Assembly: GCF_014207985.1 (NCBI RefSeq)
Contig: NZ_JACHMI010000001.1
Span: 3,083,001 to 3,147,000 of the forward strand
Source of the DNA: Nonomuraea rubra
Lineage (GTDB): Bacteria; Actinomycetota; Actinomycetes; Streptosporangiales; Streptosporangiaceae
Direction: 5' to 3'
Length of the DNA: 64,000 nucleotides
The notes below the pieces were generated by a model. The model saw nothing but the letters and a program-made list of their open reading frames with translations. It was not told the origin of the DNA and did no database searches. The position numbers and the translations under genes are program-made. The number at the start of each line of letters is the position of its first letter. Position 1 is the stretch's first letter. This document shows positions 1 to 8,018 of the stretch, piece after piece.

Positions 1-783
1 ACGGTCTGCGTCGGCGCGGCGGCGGCCGTGTCGGGCGGCGTGCGCAAGGCCGACGGGGTGGTCACGTTCGGGCCCAACCTGAAGGCCGAGGAGGTGCCGT
101 TCGGCGAGGAGCTGGGCCGCCGCCTCGGCCTCGGCCTGCCCGTCAGCGTGGGCAACGACGCCAACCTGGCCGCCCTGGCCGAGCACAGCCGCGGCGTCGG
201 CATCGCCGTACGCGACCTCATCTACCTGCACGGGGACGTCGGCATCGGCGGCGGCATCATCGCCGCAGGCCACCTGCTCGGCGGCCACGACGGCTACGGC
301 GGCGAGGTCGGCCACATGGTGGTCAACCCGGGCGGGCGCGCCTGCGGCTGCGGCTCGCACGGCTGCCTGGAGGCGGAGGTGGGGGAGCGGGCGCTGCTGG
401 AGTCGGCGGGCCGGGTCTCGGCCGGTCACCAGGGCCGCGACGCGGTGCGCGCCGTCGTGGACGCGGCCGACCGCGGCGACATCGTGGCCCAGGAGGCGCT
501 CAGCCGCGTCGGCGACTGGCTGGGCCTCGGCGTCGCGAACCTGGTCAACATCTTCAACCCCGAGATGGTGATCTTCGGGGGGATGCTGCGGGAGATCTAC
601 CTGGGCTCGGCCGCCCAGGTCCGCTCGCAGCTCGCGCTGCACGCCATGGCGCCCCAGCGGGAGCGCGTACGGCTGCGCACCTCGGCGCTCGGGGACGCCG
701 CCACCCTGGTGGGCGCCGCCGAGCTGGCCTTCGCCCACGTGCTGTCCGACCCCCTGGAAGTCCTCGCCCGCGCCAACGCCTGA
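1..783 (+). CDS. ROK-family sugar kinase or repressor, C-terminal part
   Basis: The frame is open from the first base of the window, so the start lies outside it. The visible part carries the ROK fold: a VGNDANLAAL segment, the glycine-rich run VGIGGGI (about bases 238-258), the EVGHM segment (about 304-318) and the cysteine zinc signature CGCGSHGC (about 343-366). ROK proteins are either sugar kinases such as glucokinase or NagC/XylR-type repressors that carry an N-terminal winged helix. The N-terminus is missing, so the two cannot be separated here. The gene ends six bases before the convergent metallopeptidase gene. Confidence 0.85.
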   Translation, partial: TVCVGAAAAVSGGVRKADGVVTFGPNLKAEEVPFGEELGRRLGLGLPVSVGNDANLAALAEHSRGVGIAVRDLIYLHGDVGIGGGIIAAGHLLGGHDGYGGEVGHMVVNPGGRACGCGSHGCLEAEVGERALLESAGRVSAGHQGRDAVRAVVDAADRGDIVAQEALSRVGDWLGLGVANLVNIFNPEMVIFGGMLREIYLGSAAQVRSQLALHAMAPQRERVRLRTSALGDAATLVGAAELAFAHVLSDPLEVLARANA

Positions 784-789
784 CCCGGC

Positions 790-1539
790 TCAGGCGATCT
801 TGCCTCTGCTCGCCGTCCACGTGTTGCAGAACCCCGTCGCCCCGCCCCGGTACCCCCGGTCCTGCCAGAGCGCCAGGTTGCGCGGCTTGCCGTGGATGTC
901 GCTCTCGTCGGCGTTCCGCACCGCCGACAGCCAGTCCTTCCACGAGATCCCCGGCCTGATCGACTTCAGCGTCGCGCTGTAGAACACCCCGGCGAAGCAC
1001 TCGGCCTGCATCTCCAGCCGGTGGCTCAGCAGCTTGCGCGCCCCCTCGGTGGCGGGCTCGTACAGGGCGGCCTGCGCGGCCAGCACGCCGATGAGCTGCT
1101 GCACGTGGTGGCCCCACTCGTGGGCGACCGAGTGCGCGATGTTCATCCTGAACGGGTCCCGCAGGTCCTGCTTGGTGATCCGGATGACGATCGTGCGCTG
1201 GTCGGGGCAGTACTGCGCGCCACTGCTGGTGATCGCCCCGCACACCGAGTCGCCGCCGGTGGTGATCGTCACCTCGGGCGAGCTGTACGGCAGCCCCGCC
1301 GCCGCGAACCTGCCCGCCCAGAACGTGTCGGCGCACTTCGCCATCGCCTCGTGGAAGGACCTGAGCGAGGCCACGCTCCCCACGCGGATCGCCGGGACCG
1401 CACACTTCTGCGGCACCACCTCGCCGCCCATCGCGCCCATCAGCCCGCTCTGCCCGACCCGTCCCGCGGCGGCGGCCGGCGCGGGAAAGGCGAGACCCGC
1501 GACCATGCACACGGCGAACGCCGTGAGGGGAATGCGCAC
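790..1539 (-). CDS. Secreted neutral zinc metallopeptidase, paralogue 3 of 3
   Basis: A 249-residue protein of the putative neutral zinc metallopeptidase (YpfJ-like) family. An N-terminal signal peptide ends near AAAAG at residue 26, so export is expected. The zinc-binding helix HEWGH is at residues 140-144, followed by HVQ. A family-typical EMQAEC segment at about 176-181 carries a further conserved acidic position. Cysteine pairs suit an extracytoplasmic fold. The start is GTG; no strong ribosome site is visible. This is the last of three same-strand paralogues, only 36 bases after its neighbour, so co-transcription is likely. Substrates are unknown. Confidence 0.82.
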   Translation of the reverse strand: MRIPLTAFAVCMVAGLAFPAPAAAAGRVGQSGLMGAMGGEVVPQKCAVPAIRVGSVASLRSFHEAMAKCADTFWAGRFAAAGLPYSSPEVTITTGGDSVCGAITSSGAQYCPDQRTIVIRITKQDLRDPFRMNIAHSVAHEWGHHVQQLIGVLAAQAALYEPATEGARKLLSHRLEMQAECFAGVFYSATLKSIRPGISWKDWLSAVRNADESDIHGKPRNLALWQDRGYRGGATGFCNTWTASRGKIA

Positions 1540-1575
1540 GATCGCGGATCTTAGACCTTCTTATGCGGTTTTGCC

Positions 1576-2385
1576 TTAGTAGACCCGCTTCTTGGGTGCG
1601 GTCCAGGTGTTGCAGGCGCTCGCCGACTGGGCCTTGAAGCCCCGCTCCAGCCAGTACTTGTTGCCGGCCTGGGAGCCGTGGCTCTCGTCACCGCCGTTGC
1701 GCACGCCGAGGGCGGCGACCGGGTTGTGGCTGCCCTTGAGCAGGATGCTCCAGTCGGTGTCGGGGCGGCCGAGCGAGTTCCACACGCGGCCGACGAACGC
1801 CGCGCTCAGGCACTGGGCCTGCAGCTCGGAGCGGCGCACGCCCTCCATGATCGAGTCGTTGACCTTCGTCTTGTAGTAGAAGCGCTTGGTGGTCTCCTTG
1901 CCGATGCCGGTGAGCTCCTGGACGTGGTGGCCGTACTCGTGGGCCAGCACCTGCATCAGTGCGAGGTCGGTCGGCTCCTCGACGATGTCCTCGCTCAGGA
2001 AGAAGTACATCCCCTTGTTCTTCTCGCAGTACATCGCCTGCGCCCCCGCCTCGAAGCGGCCACAGGGGGTGTTCACCCCGAGCTTGGTGAACACGGTGAG
2101 CTTCGACTTCGTGAAGCGGTAACCCGCCTTCTTGACGATGGGGCTCCAGGCCTTGTCCAGGCACTCCATCACGGCCTGGAAGTAGTATTCGGCCTCTTCG
2201 ACCGTCCCGTTCTGGACCTGCGGCTCCTCACACGCCGTCACACCCAGCTTGCCCGTCTTGTACAGGGCGTTCTTCGTCAGGACCGGCTTGTACGACGGGG
2301 CCGAAGAGGCGGCCGCGGGGGCCGTGCCGGCGAACAGCACGCCGGCCATAGCGCCCGCCATGAGCGCCAATCGAGGGATACGCAT
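1576..2385 (-). CDS. Secreted neutral zinc metallopeptidase, paralogue 2 of 3
   Basis: A 269-residue paralogue of the flanking genes with a cleavable signal peptide (hydrophobic stretch to about residue 26). The zinc motif HEYGH is at 149-153. The downstream conserved segment reads ELQAQC (about 187-192). The other two copies have E where this one has Q at 191, which may alter metal binding or activity. A TAATAG box and AGGGTG lie just upstream of the ATG and could serve as -10 and ribosome site. Function beyond metallopeptidase family membership is unknown. Confidence 0.82.
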   Translation of the reverse strand: MRIPRLALMAGAMAGVLFAGTAPAAASSAPSYKPVLTKNALYKTGKLGVTACEEPQVQNGTVEEAEYYFQAVMECLDKAWSPIVKKAGYRFTKSKLTVFTKLGVNTPCGRFEAGAQAMYCEKNKGMYFFLSEDIVEEPTDLALMQVLAHEYGHHVQELTGIGKETTKRFYYKTKVNDSIMEGVRRSELQAQCLSAAFVGRVWNSLGRPDTDWSILLKGSHNPVAALGVRNGGDESHGSQAGNKYWLERGFKAQSASACNTWTAPKKRVY

Positions 2386-2439
2386 GAGAACGCACCCTAT
2401 TAAAGAGGGAGTTCCAGGTAAAGCGAGACTAAAGAGCTA

Positions 2440-3327
2440 TTAGGTGACATTTCGCGGATTTGCGGCCCAGGTGTTGCATGCGCCGGGAGAGCCGCGCTCG
2501 AAGCCGCGGGTCATCCAGGCGGCCTGCGTAGGGCCCCTGCCGTGGTCGTTCTGCGGCCAGCCCTTGGCGCCGTTCTTCCTGAACCAGTTCACCGTGTACG
2601 CCCAGTCATCCGGAGTGACCAGCGGCGTGCCGTCCATCGTGCTCATGAAGACCGCGGAGAAGCACTCGGCCTGCAACTCCGAATTGCGCGACAACTGCAG
2701 CCTCTTGGCCTTCCCGGCGGTGGTGCGCGCGGTCCAGTAGTAACTCCAGACGCCGGAGACCTGCTGGACGTGATGGCCGTACTCGTGGGCGACCAGCCGG
2801 GTGATCCCCAGCGGGAACGGGTTGCGCAGCTGCGCCTTGCTGATCATCAGGTACATCGTGCGGTCGGTGGAGCAGTAGACCCCGTCCGCGCCGGTGTTCC
2901 AGGCCCCGCAGGGCGTCCGCACCTTGCCGGTGATGATGCGCAGCCGGGGCTTGGTGAAGGGCAGGTCCGCCTTGCGGAACTGCGCGGCCCACGCCTTGTT
3001 CAGGCAGGCCGTCACGCGGGTCAGGAAGCGCCGGTAGGCCGTCATGCTGCCGGCGGGCAGGTCGCCCGGCGAGCAGTTCACGTCGGTGAGCCGCCCGGTC
3101 TTGTACAGCGGGTTGGCCACGGCCAGCTTCCTGGACGCCAGGCCCGTCCCCGTCTTCTCGCTGGAGACCTTCGCGGGCGGGGAGGCGTACTGCTGGGCCT
3201 CGTTGACGGCGCCCGTGGACGTCGTGGCCACGTCCGCCAGCACCATCACCAGCGCGGCCGCGGCGAGGGCGAGCGCCAGCACGGCCGCCACGAGGGTCAG
3301 GAGTCTGCTTTTGGGGACGGAGTTCAT
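2440..3327 (-). CDS. Membrane-anchored neutral zinc metallopeptidase, paralogue 1 of 3
   Basis: A 295-residue protein. The N-terminus has a basic start followed by a hydrophobic stretch at about 8-31 that lacks an obvious cleavage site, so it may stay as a membrane anchor. The zinc helix HEYGH is at 181-185 and the ELQAEC segment at about 217-222. The catalytic domain is clearly related to the two downstream genes. It is the first gene of the trio and is divergent from dxs, sharing a 124-base intergenic region. The tandem arrangement implies local duplication followed by divergence of the N-termini. Confidence 0.82.
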   Translation of the reverse strand: MNSVPKSRLLTLVAAVLALALAAAALVMVLADVATTSTGAVNEAQQYASPPAKVSSEKTGTGLASRKLAVANPLYKTGRLTDVNCSPGDLPAGSMTAYRRFLTRVTACLNKAWAAQFRKADLPFTKPRLRIITGKVRTPCGAWNTGADGVYCSTDRTMYLMISKAQLRNPFPLGITRLVAHEYGHHVQQVSGVWSYYWTARTTAGKAKRLQLSRNSELQAECFSAVFMSTMDGTPLVTPDDWAYTVNWFRKNGAKGWPQNDHGRGPTQAAWMTRGFERGSPGACNTWAANPRNVT

Positions 3328-3451
3328 AGGTACCGAAAGACTAGGTCAAGATCGGACATATGTGGGTGGATTTGACTCGATGGAGTCAGTGGGGCCTTCG
3401 CGAACTAGACTCGGTGGGATCGGCGCAAAAGAGCAGAGGGGAGACGCATCC

Positions 3452-5341
3452 GTGAGCGGGTTGCTGGGCTCGATCAAGGGACCGCAGGACGTCAAACGGC
3501 TCAGTGTCGAGGAGTTGCCGCGGCTGGCGGGAGAGATCCGCGACGTGCTCGTCGACTCGTGCGCCAGGTTCGGCGGTCACCTCGGCCCCAACCTCGGTGT
3601 GGTGGAGCTCACCATCGCCGTTCACCGCGTCTTCGACTCGCCCCGCGATCCCGTGGTCTGGGACACCGGGCACCAGGCGTACGTGCACAAGATCCTCACC
3701 GGCAGGGCCGCCGGCTTCGAGGCGCTCAAGCAGGAGGGCGGCCTGTCGGGTTACCCGAGCCAGGCCGAGTCCGACCACGACTTCGTGGAGAACTCCCACG
3801 CCTCGACCGCGCTGTCCTACGCCGACGGCCTGGCCAAGGCGTTCAAGCTGCGCCGCGAGCACGACCGCACGGTCGTGGCGATCATCGGTGACGGCGCGCT
3901 GACCGGCGGCATGGCCTGGGAGGCGCTCAACAACATCGCCGCGTTCAAGGACCTCCCGGTCGTGATCGTGGTCAACGACAACGGCCGCTCCTACTCGCCG
4001 ACGATCGGCGGCCTGGCCTCCCACCTGTCCTCGCTGCGGGTCAACCGCCGCTACGAGGACATGCTCGACTTCGTCAAGGACAAGATCGGGAACGTTCCCG
4101 TCCTCTACGACGCCCTGCACGGCTTCAAGAAGGGCGTCAAGGACGTCCTGTCGCCGCAGGTGATGTTCGAGGACCTCGGCCTCAAGTACGTCGGCCCCAT
4201 CGACGGCCACGACGAGCAGGCCATGGAGGCGGCGCTGCGCCAGGCCCGCGACTTCCGCGGCCCGGTCATCGTGCACGCGCTCACCCAGAAGGGCCGCGGC
4301 TACAGCCCGGCGGAGAACCACGACGAGGACCAGTTCCACTCGCCCGGCGCCTTCGACCGGGCCACCGGCGCGGAGAAGCCCAAGGGCCGCATCTGGACCA
4401 ACGTCTTCAGCGAGGAGCTCGTCCGGCTCGGCAAGGAGCGCGACGACCTGGTCGCGATCACCGCCGCGATGCTCCACCCGACCGGACTCAACGCCTTCGC
4501 CGAGGCCTACCCCGAGCGCATCTACGACGTCGGCATCGCCGAGCAGCACGCGCTGACCAGCGCCGCCGGCCTCGCGCTGGGCGGCATGCACCCGGTCGTG
4601 GCGGTCTACGCCACCTTCCTCAACCGCGCCTTCGACCAGCTCCTCATGGACGTCGCCCTGCACCGCCTGCCGGTCACCGTGGTGCTCGACCGGGCGGGCG
4701 TCACCGGCGACGACGGCGCCAGCCACAACGGCATGTGGGACCTGTCGATCCTCCAGGTCGTGCCCGGGCTGCGGATCGCGGTGCCGCGCGACGGCGACCG
4801 CCTCACCGAGCTGCTGCGCGAGGCCGTGGAGGTCACCGACGGCCCCACCGTGCTGCGCTTCCCCAAGGGCCCGGTCGCCGAGCCGATCGAGCCGGTCGGC
4901 AGGCTCGGCCAGATGGACCTCCTGCGGGCAGCGGAAGGCGACCCCGGGGTGCTGCTGGTGGGCGTGGGCCCGATGGCCCAGGTCTGCATGGACGCCGCCG
5001 TCCTGCTCGACGCCCAGGGCATCCCGGCCACCGTCGTGGACCCGCGCTGGGTCAAGCCGCTGGACGAGGCGCTGGTGCTGGCCGCGAGCGCGCACAAGCT
5101 GGTCGCGGTCGTCGAGGACAACGGCCGCGTCGGCGGCGTGGGCGACGCCGTGGCCCGGCTGCTGCGCGACGGCGACGTCGACGTGCCCGTACGCACCTTC
5201 GGCATCCCGCAGCAGTTCCTCGACCACGCCAAGCGGGCCGCGATCCTCGGCAGGATCGGCCTGACCGGCCAGGACCTCGCCCGCCAGATCACCGAGGCGG
5301 TCGCGAAGCGGACCTCCTCCGTGGAGCCCGCCCGCCGCTGA
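3452..5341 (+). CDS. dxs: 1-deoxy-D-xylulose-5-phosphate synthase
   Basis: Condenses pyruvate with glyceraldehyde 3-phosphate using thiamine diphosphate, the first step of the MEP isoprenoid pathway. The 629-residue length is normal for the family. Visible are the [13 protein letters not shown] start of the TPP domain, the Mg/TPP motif GDGALTGG near residue 146, the [10 protein letters not shown] segment, and [11 protein letters not shown] in the pyrimidine-binding domain. I chose the GTG at 3452 because AGGGGAG sits about 8 bases upstream and it gives the family-typical N-terminus. The frame is open further upstream, to 3044, but that part overlaps the divergent peptidase gene. The 3' end overlaps the convergent DedA gene by 53 bases. 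Confidence 0.97.
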   Translation: MSGLLGSIKGPQDVKRLSVEELPRLAGEIRDVLVDSCARFGGHLGPNLGVVELTIAVHRVFDSPRDPVVWDTGHQAYVHKILTGRAAGFEALKQEGGLSGYPSQAESDHDFVENSHASTALSYADGLAKAFKLRREHDRTVVAIIGDGALTGGMAWEALNNIAAFKDLPVVIVVNDNGRSYSPTIGGLASHLSSLRVNRRYEDMLDFVKDKIGNVPVLYDALHGFKKGVKDVLSPQVMFEDLGLKYVGPIDGHDEQAMEAALRQARDFRGPVIVHALTQKGRGYSPAENHDEDQFHSPGAFDRATGAEKPKGRIWTNVFSEELVRLGKERDDLVAITAAMLHPTGLNAFAEAYPERIYDVGIAEQHALTSAAGLALGGMHPVVAVYATFLNRAFDQLLMDVALHRLPVTVVLDRAGVTGDDGASHNGMWDLSILQVVPGLRIAVPRDGDRLTELLREAVEVTDGPTVLRFPKGPVAEPIEPVGRLGQMDLLRAAEGDPGVLLVGVGPMAQVCMDAAVLLDAQGIPATVVDPRWVKPLDEALVLAASAHKLVAVVEDNGRVGGVGDAVARLLRDGDVDVPVRTFGIPQQFLDHAKRAAILGRIGLTGQDLARQITEAVAKRTSSVEPARR

Positions 5342-5924
5342 CCAGCCTGCGGGCCGCGGCGGTGATCCCGAGCACCACGATCACCGCCGCGGCCACGACC
5401 GGCAGCAGCCACTCCGCGTGCCGCCGCACGGCCTCCCCGGCGAGCGCGCCGAGCGTCACGTACGTGCTCACCCAGGCCGCGCTGCCCAGCATCGCCCACG
5501 GCATGAACCTGCGGTACGGCATGCCCACCGTGCCCGCCACGGCCGGCGTCAGCGCGTGCAGCACCGGCAGGAAGTACGCCAGCGCCAGCGCCCACCCGTT
5601 CCGCTCGAACAACTGCTCCGCGAGCACCCACCGGCGCTCCCCGACGCGCCGCCCCAGCCTGCCGTGCCGCAGCCGCGAGCCGTAGCGCCGGCCGAGCCAG
5701 TGACCGCCCGACGCGCCCGCGAAGCAGGCCACCAGCCCCGCCCCGATCAGGGCCAGCGCCTCGCCCACGCTGTCGGCCGTGGCGCCCGCCACCAGCAGCA
5801 GCCCGTCGCCGGGAGTGATCAGGCCGATCCCGACCGAGGCGTCCAGCGTCAGGAAGACCAGCAACAGTGGTAGCACCACGCCGAGGTCTTGCCCGGCCAG
5901 GGCGTCGAGCAGATCGTTGAGCAT
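5289..5924 (-). CDS. DedA-family membrane protein
   Basis: A 211-residue integral membrane protein of the DedA/VTT (SNARE-associated) family, thought to move or flip phospholipids such as undecaprenyl phosphate. Family features seen: several hydrophobic segments, an acidic-glycine entry motif ([13 protein letters not shown]), the G-x(n)-GRR-YG segment after TM2 and the loop [22 protein letters not shown] resembling the conserved F-x-R-x-x-P region. The arginine normally in that motif is not obvious, so transport activity is uncertain. Its last 53 bases overlap the end of dxs on the opposite strand. Confidence 0.8.
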   Translation of the reverse strand: MLNDLLDALAGQDLGVVLPLLLVFLTLDASVGIGLITPGDGLLLVAGATADSVGEALALIGAGLVACFAGASGGHWLGRRYGSRLRHGRLGRRVGERRWVLAEQLFERNGWALALAYFLPVLHALTPAVAGTVGMPYRRFMPWAMLGSAAWVSTYVTLGALAGEAVRRHAEWLLPVVAAAVIVVLGITAAARRLVSGGRAPRRRSASRPPR

Positions 5925-6026
5925 AGCCTCAGCCAGCTACCCAGATCGCGGAACACCACCGGGATCGTCCCCGATCCCATCCTGAAACGGGCATGATCAC
6001 TCCTGGCATGGGAAGGATCACTGAGC

Positions 6027-7499
6027 GTGGACATCTTTCGCACGAAGAGCGTCGAGCAGTCGATCCGCGACACCGAAGCGCCCGAGCACCAGCTCCGCAA
6101 ACGCCTGACCGCCACGGACCTGACGGTCTTCGGCATCGGCGTGATCGTCGGCACCGGGATCTTCGTGCTCACGGGCCAGGTGGCCAAGGAGATGGCGGGC
6201 CCGGCGGTGGCCGTGTCGTTCGTCGTGGCGGGCATCGTGTGCGGGCTCGCGGCGCTGTGCTACGCCGAGTTCGCCTCCACGATCCCGGTCGCCGGCTCCG
6301 CCTACACCTTCTCCTTCGCCACGCTCGGCGAGTTCCCCGCCTGGATCATCGGCTGGGACCTGTTCCTGGAGCTGGCGCTGGCCGCCGCCGTGGTGTCGGT
6401 CGGCTGGTCGGGGTACTTCGCCTCCATGCTGGCCTCCATCGGCCTGGAGCTGCCCGCCTCGATCGCGGGAGAGGACCCGGTGGTGAACGTCCCGGCGATT
6501 CTCATCGTGCTGCTCCTCACCTCGATCCTGGTGGCGGGGATCAAGGTGTCCTCGCGGGTGAACCTGGTCCTGGTGATCACCAAGATCGCGGTGGTGCTGC
6601 TGGTCATCGTGGCGGGGCTGTTCTTCGTCAAGGCCGCCAACTACACGCCGTTCATCCCCGAGGCGACGTCCACGGCGCGGGTGGAGGGGCTCAAGGCTCC
6701 GCTCATCCAGCTCATCTTCGGCATCACGCCCGTTGCGTTCGGCGTGATCGGCATCTTCTCCGCGGCGGCGATCGTGTTCTTCGCCTTCATCGGCTTCGAC
6801 ATCGTGGCCACCGCCGCCGAGGAGACCATCCACCCGCAGCGCGACGTGCCGCGCGGCATCCTCGGCTCGCTGGCCATCTGCACCGTCCTGTACGTCGCCG
6901 TCTCGCTGGTCGTCGTCGGCATGCAGCGTTACAGCGAGCTGAGCACGGCCGCCCCGCTCTCCGACGCCTTCATCTCGGTCGGGCACGCCTGGCTGGCCAC
7001 GATCATCAGCGTGGGCGCGATCGCGGGCCTGACGACCGTGGTGCTGGTGCTGATGCTGGGCCAGACCCGGGTGCTGTTCGCGATGGGCCGCGACGGGCTG
7101 CTGCCGCGCTGGCTGGCCAAGGTCGACCCGCACTACGGCACCCCGGCCCGGCTCACGGTCATCATCGGGCTCGTCACGATGGTGCTGGCGGGGTTCGTGT
7201 CGTTCGGGGAGCTGGCCGAGCTGGTCAACATCGGCACGCTGTTCGCGTTCGTGGTCGTGTCGATCGGGGTGATCATCCTGCGGCGGACGCGGCCCGACCT
7301 GCCGCGGGTGTTCCGGGCGCCGCTGGTGCCGTTCCTGCCGATCGTGTCCGTGCTGGCCTGCCTCTACCTGATGCTGAACCTGCCGGCGCAGACGTGGCTG
7401 CGCTTCGTCGTCTGGATGGTGATCGGCCTGGTCGTCTACTTCGGCTTCGGCTACTGGAACAGCAGGCAGGCCTTCTCCCGGCAGAAGGCCCGCCGCTGA
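6027..7499 (+). CDS. APC-family amino-acid permease
   Basis: A 490-residue polytopic membrane protein of the amino acid-polyamine-organocation superfamily, closest in pattern to YfnA/CAT cationic amino-acid transporters. The first helix shows the family signature GIGVIVGTGIF, and a later helix has FAFIGFDIVATAAEE, the conserved consensus region. About 12 helices are expected. The start is the GTG at 6027 with GGAAGGA about 9 bases upstream. It is divergent from the DedA gene and stands alone. The substrate cannot be told from sequence alone. Confidence 0.9.
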   Translation: MDIFRTKSVEQSIRDTEAPEHQLRKRLTATDLTVFGIGVIVGTGIFVLTGQVAKEMAGPAVAVSFVVAGIVCGLAALCYAEFASTIPVAGSAYTFSFATLGEFPAWIIGWDLFLELALAAAVVSVGWSGYFASMLASIGLELPASIAGEDPVVNVPAILIVLLLTSILVAGIKVSSRVNLVLVITKIAVVLLVIVAGLFFVKAANYTPFIPEATSTARVEGLKAPLIQLIFGITPVAFGVIGIFSAAAIVFFAFIGFDIVATAAEETIHPQRDVPRGILGSLAICTVLYVAVSLVVVGMQRYSELSTAAPLSDAFISVGHAWLATIISVGAIAGLTTVVLVLMLGQTRVLFAMGRDGLLPRWLAKVDPHYGTPARLTVIIGLVTMVLAGFVSFGELAELVNIGTLFAFVVVSIGVIILRRTRPDLPRVFRAPLVPFLPIVSVLACLYLMLNLPAQTWLRFVVWMVIGLVVYFGFGYWNSRQAFSRQKARR

Positions 7500-7513
7500 C
7501 CGCACGGGGATGC

Positions 7514-7897
7514 TCAGAGAGCGGTGACCGGGCCGGTCATCGCCCGCATGTGGCAGGCGTTGGCGAAGAACTTCGCCCAGTGCACCTTCCTGCCGTACCA
7601 GGTGCCCGCGATGACGACCGCGTGCGGCTTGATCTCCTGCGTGCAGGAGGCCTTCGGGGTGACGTTGAGCTGTGACGGCTCGCCGTTCACCTGCCGCAGC
7701 AGGCGGCAGGCGGCGCGCGCGTTCGGGTGGGTGCCGCCGACGGGCGCGCAGTGGAGCCAGACCGACTTCACGGGCCCGCCCTTCATCCCGTCAACGATCT
7801 TGAGCTTCGCCTTCGGGGGCGGCGCGGCCTGCACGGGCGAGGACGCGCCCGCCAGGAGGGCGGCGCAGAGCGCGAGGGCGCCGGCTGCTCTCATCAT
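7514..7897 (-). CDS. Subtilisin-inhibitor-like (SSI family) secreted protein
   Basis: A 127-residue secreted protein resembling Streptomyces subtilisin inhibitors. It has a signal peptide to about residue 24 (ending VQAA). Four cysteines (50, 64, 85, 115) match the two conserved disulfides. The GTHPNARAAC segment and the C-terminal WYGRKVHWAKFFANAC core match the family. By alignment to the known SSI loop (CPMVYDP) the reactive loop here is CTQEIKP, giving Gln87 at P1 rather than Met, Lys or Arg. The start is the ATG at 7897, preceded by GGAGAG; the frame continues upstream to 7927 without a better site. It stands alone between the permease and the beta-oxidation genes. Confidence 0.82.
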   Translation of the reverse strand: MMRAAGALALCAALLAGASSPVQAAPPPKAKLKIVDGMKGGPVKSVWLHCAPVGGTHPNARAACRLLRQVNGEPSQLNVTPKASCTQEIKPHAVVIAGTWYGRKVHWAKFFANACHMRAMTGPVTAL

Positions 7898-7953
7898 GGT
7901 TACTCTCCGTTCGTAGGACGGCACCAAAGGCTACGGCGGAGCGCGCGCGGAGG

Positions 7954-7980
7954 TGAGGAGGTCCGGTCAGGACCTCCTCA
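7954..7980 (-). terminator. Stem-loop terminator after the beta-oxidation operon
   Basis: A perfect 11-bp inverted repeat (TGAGGAGGTCC and GGACCTCCTCA) with a 5-base loop lies 38 bases past the stop of the multifunctional beta-oxidation gene. It has no long U-run, as is common for actinobacterial terminators. It could also serve as an insulator for the SSI-like gene's promoter region. Confidence 0.6.
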
Positions 7981-8018
7981 AAGAGTCCGCAAAGTCAGGC
8001 GGGCACGGACGCCATGAG

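Noticed and set aside
3044..3451. N-terminal extension of dxs
   Set aside because: It overlaps the divergent peptidase gene. The GTG at 3452 has a good ribosome site and gives a family-length protein.
3386..5227. A 613-codon open frame on the minus strand across dxs
   Set aside because: It is antisense to a clear dxs gene, has shadow composition rich in Val/Asp/His/Arg, and no family motif. High GC at third codon positions creates such frames.
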